A stretch of 64,000 bases of DNA from assembly GCA_022113835.1 (NCBI GenBank), contig JAILWY010000004.1:2979501-3043500 (forward strand). The letters are read 5' to 3'. Source of the stretch: Atopsyche davidsoni (lineage: Eukaryota; Arthropoda; Insecta; Trichoptera; Hydrobiosidae). Both the position numbers and the translations under genes were made by a program. The notes under the pieces are model-generated. The model did not search any database. It was not told the DNA's origin and saw only the letters and a list, made by a program, of their open reading frames with translations. Positions 12,496 to 25,900 of this stretch are shown in pieces. Numbering within the stretch: position 1 is the stretch's first letter; the number at the start of each line of letters is the position of its first letter.

Positions 12496-14173
12496 TAATA
12501 TCAAGTTCAAGTTAAGGACATCAGATATACTAATATTCCTTTAAGTTTTAAAAATGCCCAGTTCACGGAGTAACCCTTTCAAATTCCGTAGGCTAATCAG
12601 AGAGGAGTGTTTCAACTGAGGTAGATAAGAAACATTAAAAATACAGATTTTTGTTGCTCGCAAAAAAACTTCACATTTATCGCAAGCAACAAAAAAAAAA
12701 AAGCAGCGGGTCACGGCGTGAGCCGCGACCGTTTCCATCCCTACCCCGCAAAAAACAAAGTCCCACAAAGAAGAAACAAACACAGAGATACGGTTATCTT
12801 TTATCAATCTCATATCAAGGGTATCCCGGCCTTTGTGCGCGACAGGCAACTCCGAATCAAAGCGCCACTTTGAAGTTGCCTCAAAGGAGATTCGGGCCCC
12901 GCGCCGTGCGGGCCGAGCCTCGGAGCCTGGCGGGGCACTCCGCCCGAGACTTTGTCGGTAATTGAAACGATCGGCCGCACAGGACCGTCGCCGCTGATTG
13001 CTAATTAATATTGCGGAAAGTTATCGCCATGGCCGACTTACGGCCGCCGCTAGGTGTCAGTCGATGCACATCCTTCACGTTAATTGAACACCCAGTATAA
13101 TAATAAAACGCCACATATTTCACAAAATCGTGAGATGAAAGCGTCGAGGGTTTTCGTGGTAGGTGTATCAGCAATTTAGAGGAGCGAATGTCCGCCGGTG
13201 CGGCTAGCTCGGGGGCGGCTAGCGGCGACATTACCGGCCATCAGCATTACTCCTCGGCAATCACACCTCGGGCCGCGGTGGCGGAGCGCTCTCGTAATTA
13301 TTGTAATGCTCGTGACGCCGCCGCGGGAAGCCCGGGCTGTCCAACCCCGGTGCAGAGCTCGTCATTCCCTCCGATGCGATGTCCCACCAACCCAAAATGC
13401 AAAGATTATCTTAAACAATATTTAGATTTATGACATCAGCCTTGCAACTTTTCCCGAGCTTTGGGGGGTTACGCTCGGGCAGAAGTGTTGGATTTGGGCG
13501 TTTAGTCCGCGGGCCGCAACTTGCGGTCGCCGGAGACTCGTCTTCAGAACGAGTTGTAAATTCGTAACGGTGTAAACAAAAAAAAAAGCCCGGGGCGTCC
13601 TCGGTGGCGGCCGCGTGATGCGCGTTTACCTACGCGAGGAAACGAAGACGGACCTCTGGGACGACATACGGGCGAGGTACGCGCCCGGAGGCGGACTTCG
13701 AGGAGCTCGCCCCTCGGCAGCCGCAATGCAACACTGCATTTGTGTAAAAATCAACAAGAAACAACAGCTAAAGTTAAAGTGGATAAGTTTTAATCGTTTG
13801 TGTTAATTTTAATACTTATTACTGGGAAGATAAGCACGACAGCAGCTTTCGGTCGCCGTGTACCACATAGTATATGAAAGCCGAATCAATAATTTCAGAA
13901 AATTATAGCACGTATGAATGTACTTGAATGCATTTATTTATAATTCGTCATAAAAAATATATTACTATAATTGAACAAGAACACCTCAAAATTACATAAA
14001 ATAGTACTTTTTTATATAATGTTAGATAAGAAATGAAAACTTAGGCCCGCTTATGCTTAAATGGTCTGGAGGCCAAATCACACTGGCGACTTGGCACGCG
14101 ACAGCGGCTCGAGTGGTCGTGATCGTTGGCTGGAGGCAATCTAAGGCATCTACGTGTTAGAATTAATCTACTG

Positions 14174-14364
14174 CATAGATTCCCAAAGCGGTCTATGTCG
14201 ACCCCCGGGGTCGACTCTGACCTGCGAGGGTCCCAGTCAGCGAAAAAAAGTAGAAAATTGTGGTTCACGTTTGAAGTTGATGGTCTTGTAAAAAAAATCA
14301 AAAATAGAAAGGCATGAAAATATTGGTGCGCGGTCTATGGAACAAAAATCTTTGGGGACCTTTG
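14174..14364. mobile_element. Short hAT-type MITE
   Basis: Begins CATAGATTCCCAAAGCGGTC and ends GGGGACCTTTG. The first about 100 bp matches, in inverse orientation, the right end of the hAT element at 3747-4495 (TCGACCCC blocks). Flanking 8-mers agree at only 5 of 8 positions, so the target duplication is uncertain. Confidence 0.5.
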
Positions 14365-17300
14365 ATTTAGTAAATAATCAATACAAGAACAAGACGACGG
14401 AGAGTGATGCTGATATCTCGAGTTGGTGACAGCCGGGCACGAGCGTCTTCGGGAGCCAGAGACTAGCCGCACGAGAAGTAAGTAGAATACTCAAACGCGT
14501 TGATTAATGTCAGCAATCTAGCACGATCTGGTGAAAACCTCGACCGGGCTCGGGGGGCGTCCGCCTCGCCACCGGCGTCGATCTGTATTTATCAAATTAA
14601 TTGAGTTGTTGTAGCGATCAGCCAGCTATGCAGAGGATTTCACGAATAAATACCGGCGGCCTGGCGTGACATATTGCAAACATAAAAATACGTCGGGCGG
14701 GACTAGAGATCGCTTTTTCTTCTCTTCATGTGACAACAGCCGCGGCACCGCACGGCGTGGCGGAAGTTGACAAGTGTGCGGGACGACTGGCCCGGATTGA
14801 ATTTGCGAAAAGTGTAATATTTAATACTACTACATCGCATTGGACGTTCTTTTGATCTCGATTTTTCGACTCATCAGTCAAAGCGAAAAAAATCGCAATG
14901 ATAAAAAAAAATAACCGGCGGGTAAGCAAGTGTTCCTTCGAACCGCAACGCGCTCGCAAAGACGCCGTCGAGGTTCATGGTTTTGACATTTTAGATAATA
15001 GTTTCAAAGATGTATTCCAATACCGTTATAATACATGCCACAGTTACACCGTGTATGTAATATCCTACATATTCTGTAACTTTATAATTATATTTAAACT
15101 CTGTAATTATCTACAGTTGAATGTTGTTAAAATGTCTCTTTTGATTTAATGCGAAGTATTAGATGGCGGCGGGAGATTTTAATAATTATTTCTGCTTTCT
15201 GATACCTGCTTCTTACAAATATATATTTTTAATATAAACCAATACTGTTATTGGACCTGAAAAGTGATTTTGGGCTGGCTAACAGAATATGGTACATTTT
15301 TAAATTTAAATTGGTGGGAAAGTATATACTGATTTTGGTCGGAAAATTAAAGAATACAAACAATCGGCGGTCGGAGAGGGCGCGGGCGGGAGGAAGACAT
15401 TTCACCACGCGATATCTGCCGCACTCCAAAAATCGATGACCTACGGTGGACTGGTGCGGACTAGCGGCGGCTGGTGGAGAACAGCCGGGACAGCCGAAGA
15501 CTATAGAGGCGTGCATACATTAAAACTAAAACATTATCACATTAGACAGCGGTCACAACGGATCCTCACAATTTTATTTTTTTTAAATCACAATGATATT
15601 AGGCATCTATAATATGGACTAGTTATAGGGATCCGCTGTAACTGTTTTCTACAGTAGATAATTTTCAATGTGTGTTTATGGATTAATATGATTAGATGGT
15701 GTATTTCTTGGGTCTTGTAAAGAAACATTTGAATGAAATTATACAGCAAACACTAAAACAAGGAGTATAAAACCTAAGGTTACGTGCATGTGCAATCTCG
15801 GAGTGGACTGCGGAAGTTCCACGCGGAATGTAGCATTCTACTGTAAATTGCCGCGTTGTATTCAGGGCCGTAGGATAGATTTTCTTAACGTAATGCAAGA
15901 CTTCAAAATGCAGCCTCTTCAAAACGCGCGGAATAACAAAGGCCAAAATAGAAAAGCATTATGTAAGAATGTGTTTTGATTTATCGGGCCACAGCACGGC
16001 ACGGCCCTGACTGTGTCGGACATTTTTCACTGCAACAGCAAAATCGCCAGACTCGAGGAGCACGAGGACCGCGGTGCTCCGCGAGCCGCCCCGGAAGCTG
16101 CGAAATTCGGTTCCCCGCTGACCTTCCGCTCGGCCCGGCAGTCGCGAGAGTTATCGGGTTCAGCCGTAAATAGAAAACTCGAGAAAAAAAACCGATTCGC
16201 GCCACAAGTGTGCCCGGCTGCGAAAAATATACAGCGGCGTCGGCAATAGCGGAATGAACGATTCGCGAGTGTCGCGGTCCTGGAGTATCTCGGGATCGAC
16301 TGTCGGGCGTGGCGGATCACTTCTGACTTACGATCGACCGCAGGAATGTGCTCGTCCACACAACAAACGTTGCCGATAAAATTGTGAAAAGAGGCCCGAG
16401 AGAATATTAAATTAAAACAGTATATTAATTTTAAAAAAAAAAACGGATGTGCGAATTTACGTGCGAGTTGGCCGCCGGGGGCGCCCGGCTTAGGTGGTCT
16501 CGCGCCGGCGATAATTAGCATAAGCGATGCATTCGAAAATACGATGCGTATCGATAAGCGAGCCGCTGACTTCGAGGACGCCATTAGATTTATGTTTACA
16601 ACGTGCCGCCGTCACCGCCAGCGATCTACTCTCGGTACGCGCACACGATACCACCGTGAAGTGCACAATCAATACCGACACTCGGAGTACAATTGCAACT
16701 CCAAACTCTCGTGTTTTAAAATAACTTCCAATACGTTTGAAAATTTCAACTTTATGACAGTTCTGCTCCGTATATGCGTGCACACGATGTTCGACTGCAG
16801 GGCGGATGGGTTATAATAGGAAAAAAAGCAATCACAGTGCAGGGAATCGACGAAAACGAATCGGGCAGTGATCGAGTCTGACCGCAGCTGTCAGTAGCAG
16901 CGCTGGCATTTATGAATGTTTGATGGTGGACGACGGGTGCCCTTTCACGGAACGCCACTGGCCTGTAGAAAACAACGCGGACAAGTAAGCTCTATCAAAA
17001 AAATCGGACAATTAGGATTACTCGAGCCAAGCACTTCTGATATTACATACCAAATAGGATCCAACAAGTAGGGACAATGATCTCGGATGACATCTCACCT
17101 CGGTTATTCTGAATAAATAAATGGGGAACTACCCGCGGAATACACACGCTCGAATACTAATCCCGGTAGATATCGAGTCCGGGATTCGGCAGGTCGACAC
17201 TGAGGCTCGGGGTGCATGACCGGACCAACGGCACCACCGCAGCCGGTCGCAAATGCACGGAGGTTGCACAGTACTATTCAATGGCAAAATGACAAAAATC

Positions 17301-18539
17301 AATTCAAACGTAGCTGCACAAGTCAATTAATTAACAGTCGAGTATCATACAATACTACAGTATGTACATGTTGATATTTCCCGTGTGTTTTCGAAAACAT
17401 AACATCAGGACACACGACTGCCCATAAAGTATAAAATGCTCAGTGCAAAATGTTTTCATTGAAAGTTGTATACGGTGTCGAGTGTTCTCGGTGTGAATTT
17501 TTCAGAACGTTTATCGGCACCCACGGGGCGATAGAATTTTGCAATCGTGCATTTCAGCTCGACAACAAATATGGGAATAAGTTCAGCTAATAATCTTTGC
17601 ATTAAAAAAAAACCATGCTTTATCAATCGCGAAATTCTGTTTATTTATTTATGTATATACATTTTGAGTAAACAAGTTTCTCAATTTCCAGCCGACGTGC
17701 TCGCTGCGTGTCGCGGGTAGTGTACGATTTCAATGTTAATTACATATTGGATGAAGCAAATTATTCGGCTCAAGATCTGCTCGGTCGTTCAAAGGATCTC
17801 CCGTAGCCCTTTCAGGGAAGTTGCGAAGACTTTCAAGCCGAGTGCTCGCAGCGCAACTTTCCACGGGAAAGATTGCGAGCGGGAACATTGCCCGGGATAC
17901 ATTTTTGCTTTGATCTTTGTCGCACGTGCTGGAACAATATTACTATATACTTCTGCATGCTGCCGAACAGGACGCCTCGCTGGGACAGGAACAATATTAC
18001 CGAACTCAACTCGGCTGGAAAAAAAATTAACGCCCAAGTTCTAAAAAAACACTAAAATACGTGTACAGATTTAGTAAAATGCAAATAATGGTTTTTCAAT
18101 TATTTTTAAGTAAGTAACGAGAGATGTGAAGAATAGAAGTTTAAGTAAAAAAAAAAAAACAAATAATATGTAAATAATAATACACATCAATTATTCGTTA
18201 AATCTGGAGGTGCTTTTTCGTTTCTTTTGTGCCCTCGGGAGGCAAAGCGGGGCGATGACATTTTTGCGATTGCACAATATACTGTACTGACTGACTCTTA
18301 TATATTGTATGGGGGTAATTTGGAAGTTCACGATATTAAAATTAAAAATATATTATTAATTTTAAAATCATTAGAATGAATAAAATCGCTGAATCGAATT
18401 GTTTAGATTGACAAAGTTACATCAATAAGACAATATGTTCAGAATTATGTTTTATATATAGTACATGCTGCGATCGAATGCAAAGCAACCAGGGAATGCA
18501 CAATTTGGAATGTTACTTACTTTCAGGAATTAGATAGTA

Positions 18540-18828
18540 CAGTAAAACCTCGATATAACGGACCAATTGGGGGGGGGGTCCGTTATATAAAAATAGGTTT
18601 AAAATAAATCAAAAAACAATGTAATCTATTTAATTGTCTTCGGACAATCGTCTTGAAGTGACGTTGCTGTTTGATATCGACGCGCATGCTTTCGGTAATT
18701 CTACTAAAAAGGAATCAAGTTTTGTTTGCACTTTTAAATTTTACATTTTCGTATTAAAAACTTTTTTTTCATTAGACCAGATTTTTTGTCCATCAAATCT
18801 GAAGTCAGTTATATCGAGGTTTTACTAT
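18540..18828. mobile_element. pogo/Tigger-like MITE
   Basis: Starts CAGTAAAACCTCGATATAAC after a TA and ends in the inverse TTATATCGAGGTTTTACTA. No transposase. The interior (CGACGCGCATGCTTTCGGTA and neighbours) is shared, inverted, with the interrupted copy at 61053-61773. Confidence 0.7.
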
Positions 18829-21039
18829 GTAAAGATGGTTACAGGATAGACTGGCATCATTTTTGATAGTCCACAATGAAATCCTCTCATAAAATCTCAT
18901 TTCCATTTGAGTGAGTAGAAATGGTCATGGCGAAGATCGTACTTGGTCGGTGCTCGACAAGTGGACTAGTGCCCCTAAAAAAAAAAAAAAAAGAATCCGC
19001 GCAGTCGGCTCGGCGGGCGCGCGGCCCCGGCCCCCGCCCCCGCGCCCTGCGCCCCCGCGCCCCCTCGGGCGCCGGGCAATCAGCCCCGCCGCAGCGGAAG
19101 GCGTGCATTGTGCGGCGCGGCGGAAGCGGCGCTGGGCGGGCGGGACGCGACTCCGACCCAGCCTGCCGAGGGGCCTGCCGAGGGGCCCGGCGAATGCTGC
19201 AAATGTCAAATACAAATTGACTAGAAAGCGACGCTATATAGGGAAACCGTTGTTTTCAGTTGTATGCAGAAAAAAAAAAAAAAAAAAAACTGATAACCCT
19301 TACATAAGCACATTGAGTATAAATTATTATTATTTCATTTCGCCCCCCCCCCTCCCCATGAAAAAATATTTAAAAAAAGAATCATTTCCTAAGTAACTTT
19401 TTCAGCAATGTTTATTTGTTCGGCTTTCGACGGTTTGCAGTGCATTTTCGCGTTCGAGAGTGGGTGTCGCTCTCTCTGTGAGTAATTATTTTTATCGAGG
19501 GCGTCGCGATTAAAAATTCGACATGCCGCAGTTCAGTTCAGTTCAATCCGGGACGCCGGCGAGTTTGGCCGATCCGATGTATGGAGAATTTTTCGCCCAT
19601 TGGAAAATAGACACCTGCAAATACGTAGTAGATCGATCGATGCTTCGAATGTTATGAGCTTGCTTCCGAATTTCTATAGTAAATAAGCTAATTTGTAGTT
19701 TTTATCGAGACATGTGGGAAGTACTAAAATATCACGTTACGGATAAAACGGAATCGCAAGTAATAATGGGTCGTCCCCTCCTGGCTCTTGGCTTTGTTTT
19801 TTTTTTTTGTGGGATAATTACCCAAACATATGTATTGGTTTCCAGCCACCGAGTCCAGAGGGGAGTCGCGGTCCCTAACAATGCCGAAACCATTGTGGTA
19901 GGTGACTAAATGGATTATCAGGTAATCGTGTAAACATAAATAAATAAATAAAAAACACGATTAGATTATTTTGTGCAAACGCGTTTTGTTTTTTTTTTTT
20001 GTTATTTTCAAATTATTGTAAAAGTTTTTTAAAATACTAAACAAACTTTTTAATTTTAAAAAGTTCAGGGTAAAGAAACCTATAATAAGTTCAATGCCTA
20101 CTGCAAGCACTAAATTGAGTAACTTTGTAGGTAGTAAGTAAACGAATCTGTAAACCTTGCCCGAGGCACTCGAGTGTATCTGACGATTGAAGTAAATCGT
20201 GAAGCGATCCTGGGGCGACGGCCGCGTCGAGATCGTCTGAACATTTATTGGATAAACGATGGACTAATGGTCACTTTCAGCGACATTCTCTTCCGAGAGC
20301 TATCGAGGGAGAGGGTCCTTGACCTGCATCAAACGAATCGTCTTCTCCCACGATATTGACATTTGCTCTTATATTAACCGCATTTTGGCATCGCTTTTCA
20401 ATCGAGCGGTTCAAACTGACGATGCATCGCAAAGTATTAGAAATAAAAACTTTCTCAACTCCCGCACTCGAATAAAAGTTTGGCGGCAGTGTTCAAAGTT
20501 TGCCCTGCCCGTATTTCGCAAGTTTCCGCGGAGCTGGAGGAGTTTACTTCGTCCTCGGGGTCTTCGGCGCGCTCGAGAGATCCTCGTTGAAAAAATAATT
20601 GATCGAAATCGTCAGCTACACGCTTTGAAGTTTTGCGTAATGTAAACACATCGCGAGTTTTTGACGTGTTTTGTGCGGCGAAATAGTGGAGAAAAATCTG
20701 ACCGACGAGAGTCCTCGCGCAGAACGAGGCTCCGAGTGCCGACGAGCGACGGTAAAACGGCCAAAAGGATTCGACGCACCCGGCACGAGCCGTAAAACAA
20801 AACTCCGTATACCGACATAAAAAATAGCCACAAGGTAAACCTAACCTTACACGCGAAGAACGAGAAACGAAAATAACAAAAATACTTGTTGAGGAGGCAC
20901 ATCGGCCGAGCGTCGGCATCGACGCGAGCCTCGAGCGACGTTACGCCCCAATATCGCATTAGTAAATCGCACATTGAACAAAAATGATTATATTTATAGA
21001 AGTTTGTCGGGATCTTCAAAGAAGCTTGGGACTTCTTAC

Positions 21040-21253
21040 CTCAGCGGCACCTGATATCCAAAAGTAATCCAACGAGTTCAAAACACAAAATTACACTAGT
21101 AAACACAAGTAAATCTGCATAAAAAACACACCACAACAGAATAAACTATCTAAAATAACTATATTAATTAACTCACTATTTAAAAACACCGAGAAAACAA
21201 TATTGTCAACACAAAACAAAAAGAATTCACGCACTTGACGTCGTGCTCGCCAT
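21040..21253 (-). CDS. Candidate 5' end of an unidentified gene: start exon plus 11-nt microexon
   Basis: On the minus strand an ATG at 21251-21253 sits in a near-ideal context (CACCATGG) below a GC-rich segment with an inverted CCAAT box (CCAATCAAACG on the plus strand at about 21351). The 19-nt coding part (21235-21253) ends at a possible donor, A|GTGCGTG. About 185 bp on, 21040-21050 is exactly 11 nt between an AG acceptor and a strong donor (GTAAGAAG). Joined, they give ten in-frame codons, MASTTSSAAE. I did not find the next exon in the window. If real, the gene continues leftwards into, or beyond, the 21-kb region of GC islands. Product unknown. A chance arrangement is possible because both coding pieces are tiny. 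Confidence 0.35.
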
Positions 21254-21354
21254 GGTGTTGATACTTGCGGGCGCTCTCTGGTGCTTCGGGCACGAACCAC
21301 CACGAGTGCTAGGTTCCAACACTCACAGACGCTCTCGCCTACTACCGCGACCAA

Positions 21355-22989
21355 TCAAACGCCGCCCGTTATTTTAAAGCAAATGCTCGTCATCTTTTAT
21401 GTTTTTAGGTTAGGTTTAGTTTTATTTTTTTAAAATTAATTTAGGTTTAAGTTTTTTTTTTATAAAAATAATAAAATAAGATAATTTTTTTTTTTTAAAT
21501 TAAATCATGTATCTAGCAGTGTATACTTACTAGCCTAATATTTTTATTCTATTTTTAAAAATAACCGTACACATGAAGCAATTTATTATAAAACAAATGT
21601 GAGAAAGCATTAACCTTTATTGAATATTTAAAAAATACAATAATGGCACAGTAAAAACTGAACAATCAGTCGGTTCTGAGTATTTTTCGCATTATGAGCT
21701 ACATGAAAATGTATTTTCTGCATTAAATTTGCAGAACGATGAATATAAACGACAAATAATTCAAACAAAAAATATATAGTACTGATAAAGTAAAATTATA
21801 AAACGTGTGAAAAAAAGTACAAAAGTACAGGAGCTTCAAATATTATGGGTAATTTATTATAGCGCAAAACACAGAATGATTATAATGAAAAAATTATAAG
21901 CGAAACAAAATATCCATTAAATAAAGTGAAGAAATGTGGGAATCTTGTAACCAATTTTCACTCACAAACGTGTATTGCTACTTTCATGTAACAGCGTAAA
22001 TTCTAGTCATGAAAATAATTGAGAGCTATGAATGTCACAGAAATAAATATACTAATTAAGATTACGTCAAATAACACACACTAATTAGAATAAATTATTA
22101 GGTAAGCTTAGAATTGGTGTAAATTCGTAATAAATAATTTATAAATATTGTCATTATCTTTGGTAAATCATATGGCTCGGATAAAAGTAAAGTTTGAGCC
22201 CTTGCAGTACTGTGATATCGTTCGCATCCACAATAGCTGGAGAATTCCCTGATAATCTCTTGAGCAACTAGCAAATAAACCAGACATTAAAGTAAATAAC
22301 GACACACACAGTCGATCTATAAAACAGGTAACCGTAAGCTCTACACTAATGAATTGACAATATTGCTTATATTATGACTAATTGACATTTATACTGCATT
22401 AAATTTATCGTAAAGAAATGAAATGGATTATCCAATAATAAACAAACATAGTTAAACCTTTTTTTCTAATTTATTATTGGCTGATACATCACTAGGCTTT
22501 TTAAACCCATAATTTTAAATAGTAGTTACAAAATACCAAAAGCAAGAATTTTTCGAACTACAACTAACTTGTTTGGACTTCACTTTTGAGTATCTAATCA
22601 CTGTATTTATCTGAAAACGATAATTAAATTATTACGTTTGAATGTCTAATAAAAATCACTGAGAGACACACGCATCTAATATAACAGCAAACTACTGACT
22701 TATTTTTTATTCATTGGTAAGTAACTAATAAGTATGGAATCTATATTTCACTCTACTCAGAATATCAGATTACCGTTACAATTAAGAATACTTTTATAAT
22801 CTACAATCAACTTCCTGTCAAATAATATGATGGTGCCTGTCTTGAGACAATCTCATTAAACATATAATTAATATGAAAATCATTCAAGGTAACATGTTTT
22901 TACTATAAGATAAGAATAAATAAGCACACCTTAAAAATAAATTTGTGATATAGTATCATGGACAAACAAGCGAAAAACATGTGGGGAGT
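21355..22989. other. AT-rich intergenic / BTAF1 3' flank
   Basis: No exon seen. Several AATAAA signals on the minus strand (TTTATT on plus) could end the BTAF1 transcript; one overlaps the stop codon at 22990. Confidence 0.5.
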
Positions 22990-25900
22990 TTATTTTTTGG
23001 ATAAGTTCTGAATAAAGTTTGCCATATCGTACTCCGCTTCGTACTGGTGGTCATCCCACAAATCGGGTAGGTTTTCGAGGATAGTTTTCATGTTGGAAGG
23101 CCCCTGAGAAGAACCGGCCTCCTGGGAACCGAGCGGACTACCCTTACGGTTGTCGGATAAGTGAAATAAGTCGAGCAGTTGGTCTGTGCCCATCGTCTCC
23201 AACGAGGCGTTCTCACTGCTTATCACTGTGCTTGCTGTAGTCAATTTGAATTTTTGCAAACTGAAAAAATATGCGTAACCAAATTAGAATTCTATTATCA
23301 AAAGCAAGAACAAAAAATGAATGCAAGATTTAAGTTTACCCCATAATTTTCTCTTCAAGGGTGGCTCTGGTAATGAGGCGATACACATTCACAACTTTCT
23401 TTTGACCGATACGATGAGCCCGGTCCATTGCCTGAAGATCCTTCATCGGGTTCCAGTCATGCTCCACAAATATGACAGTGTCCGCTCCCGTCAGATTAAG
23501 CCCCAGTCCTCCGACCTGTAATGCATTGATAGAGCAATTTATTCCCTGTATAATATAAACTTATTAAAAGTGTCCACTGATATAAATTTTACATGAATCA
23601 GATTTTATTGTTATGTGTGAAGTTGAAGTTTCAGCATTATTAATCAAATCAATCACCGCTTGTACTCTGAGAATTTAAGAGCACATATTTTGATATTCAT
23701 AAATTTCCAAGGTAATTAGTAGTCGCTGTGAATTAGTATAAAAATAAAAAAATTAGGGACAAGATATATTCAATGTAAAAATTTAAGTAAATAATTAATG
23801 CAATACGAGTCATGCAATGAATACAATGCATATATATTATAGAAGGTGAAAAAGACGGTGAAGTACCCTAACTAAATGTGGTAACAGGAATGACAGTTTT
23901 ACCTGTGTGGTAAGTAGGAGAACGTCAATACTAGGATCATTATTAAATCGTTGCACAACCGAGTGTCGTTGGCCTGGAGGAACAGCTCCATCCAATCGCA
24001 GATATGAGACATGAGGAAGGAGCGGTTTCAAAAGATCTCGCTCCACCACATCCAGCATACTCTTCAGCTGACAGAATATAAGAGCGCGGTGTTGAGAAAG
24101 AACAGCTGCAGTGTCAGATGGAGGGCAACCGATTCCACAATCTTGTAGAAGTTGTCTAAGATAAATATAAAGAGAATTAAACACAATCTTTCACGGTTTA
24201 TATAAAAGTAAAAATGATTATAATGAAAATTATCTCACTTTAATGCCGGCAACTTAGCAGAGTGCTCGATATCATTGAGGCTGCTGTTCTGATGTGCCAG
24301 CTCTAGTGAAATCTTAGCATATTCCGGATGCTGTGCAGTGAGCACCAACTTGGGATGGTTGCATACATTTTGTAGATAGCGCAATGCCTGGAACACATGC
24401 TGTTGGCTCTCAGCTCCGGACGATAATCCCTGAGGCATGTGGACACGACTAAAGTCCTCATACAAGCGCCGCTGCAGCGGGCTCAGGTCACAGTAGTAAT
24501 CTTGGCATATCTTCGGTGGCAGTTCAGTGAGAACATCTTCTTTCATACGGCGTAGAAGGAATGGTAGAACCTATTCAAATTAAAACAAAATATATAAATT
24601 TAAAAAAGCAAAAAAATACACATATATATTTACCTAATGATATACTAACCTGTCTATGCAATGCTTCCATTGCTAAAGCCCCAGCTTCCTGATGCTGCGG
24701 TGTGGCTCTCGGGTCTCTTGCAGCAAGAATGGGTCGAGAGTACCGCGCTGTAAACTGTCTCTCCGTTCCCAATAAACCAGGCATCAGAAAGTCAAATAGG
24801 GACCACAATTCTAGCACATTATTCTAAACATCAAAATACACTAATTTCATTATGAACATGAAACAAATTTAAGAATAGGTATAATCAAATCTAGAATTCA
24901 ACTTATCCCATAAAATATAATACTCTCAGATAAACAAACCTGAATAGGCGTTCCAGACAGAATCAGTCGATGGTTGGCCACAATAGTTTTGATGGCCTTG
25001 GAGGCTTTGGTCTTTCCATTTTTTATGATATGTCCTTCATCCAAGATACAGTAGTTCCACTTGATAGAACTGAAGAAATCGATGTCCTTTCTGACAATGT
25101 CGTAAGAAGCCACTATCAGATTGTGATGCTTTACTTTAGACTTGAGTCTCTCCCGCTCCAAAGGAGGTCCCATGAAGTGAAGAGGGTTGAGGTACTTTGT
25201 AGATAAGAATTTATTTATTTCATACACCCAATGACCTGTAAGAAATGATTAAGTTTAGAATTTGATTCAATACTTTTCGAGTTATATATAATAATTTGAA
25301 GATTCTTCTACCTGTGAGTGTGGGAGGGCAGATGACTAGAGATGATAGAGGAGCACAATCTGGGCTGCGGTCTGCTGCATACTTCTGCTCTCTTAAGAAA
25401 TGATCTCCGGCTACCATACAAATAGACTGAAGAGTTTTGCCGAGCCCCATATCATCGCACAAAACACCATGGAGCTTGTACTTATTGAGGAAAGCCAGCC
25501 AATTTACACCATTCTATAATGTTATTAGATTCAAAAATTAAATCTACAACCTATTGATTTATTGAGAAAGTGCCACTGCAGTTTTTTATATAAGTGTTAC
25601 CTGTTGATAGCTCCTGAGCTCTGCAGATATTGGCACTGGTACTTTGTAATCAGAAATCGACTTTGGATTAAACAGCTGATCTAAAAAGACTCTGTCTTTG
25701 ATTCTCTGCACCTTAAGTTCCTCAGAAAGAGACGTCGGTTCTTTTATAGCTCCATCAAGAGGCATCAGTTGGATGAGTGTTGCAAAACAATGAGTGGACA
25801 TCAATCGAACAGCATTGTCAAAATCGCTCATGCGTCCTAAAAACAACAACTTGTTTATTTTAAAGACAAAGGAAACAAGTGGATGGGAGCTTGAATACTC

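Larger units (their letters stand above)
11456..20970. other. Gene-free region, GC islands and small transposons
   Basis: Islands at about 11590-11880, 12700-13060, 13190-13720, 14090-14230, 14400-14780, 16000-16320, 17690-18030, 19000-19200 and 20160-20640 interrupt AT-rich DNA. Two small DNA transposons are annotated separately. Long open frames occur only in the islands and show no protein family pattern. Confidence 0.55.

Noticed and set aside
16027..16584. 185-codon open frame on the minus strand
   Set aside because: Lies in a GC-rich island crossed by other long frames, no family pattern, homopolymer-like residues; compositional.
18911..19396. 161-codon Pro/Arg-rich open frame
   Set aside because: Translation of a GC-rich block and A-runs; residues mirror base composition.
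20455..20919. 154-codon open frame on the minus strand
   Set aside because: Overlaps other frames in the same island, no recognisable domain, no splice or start context support.
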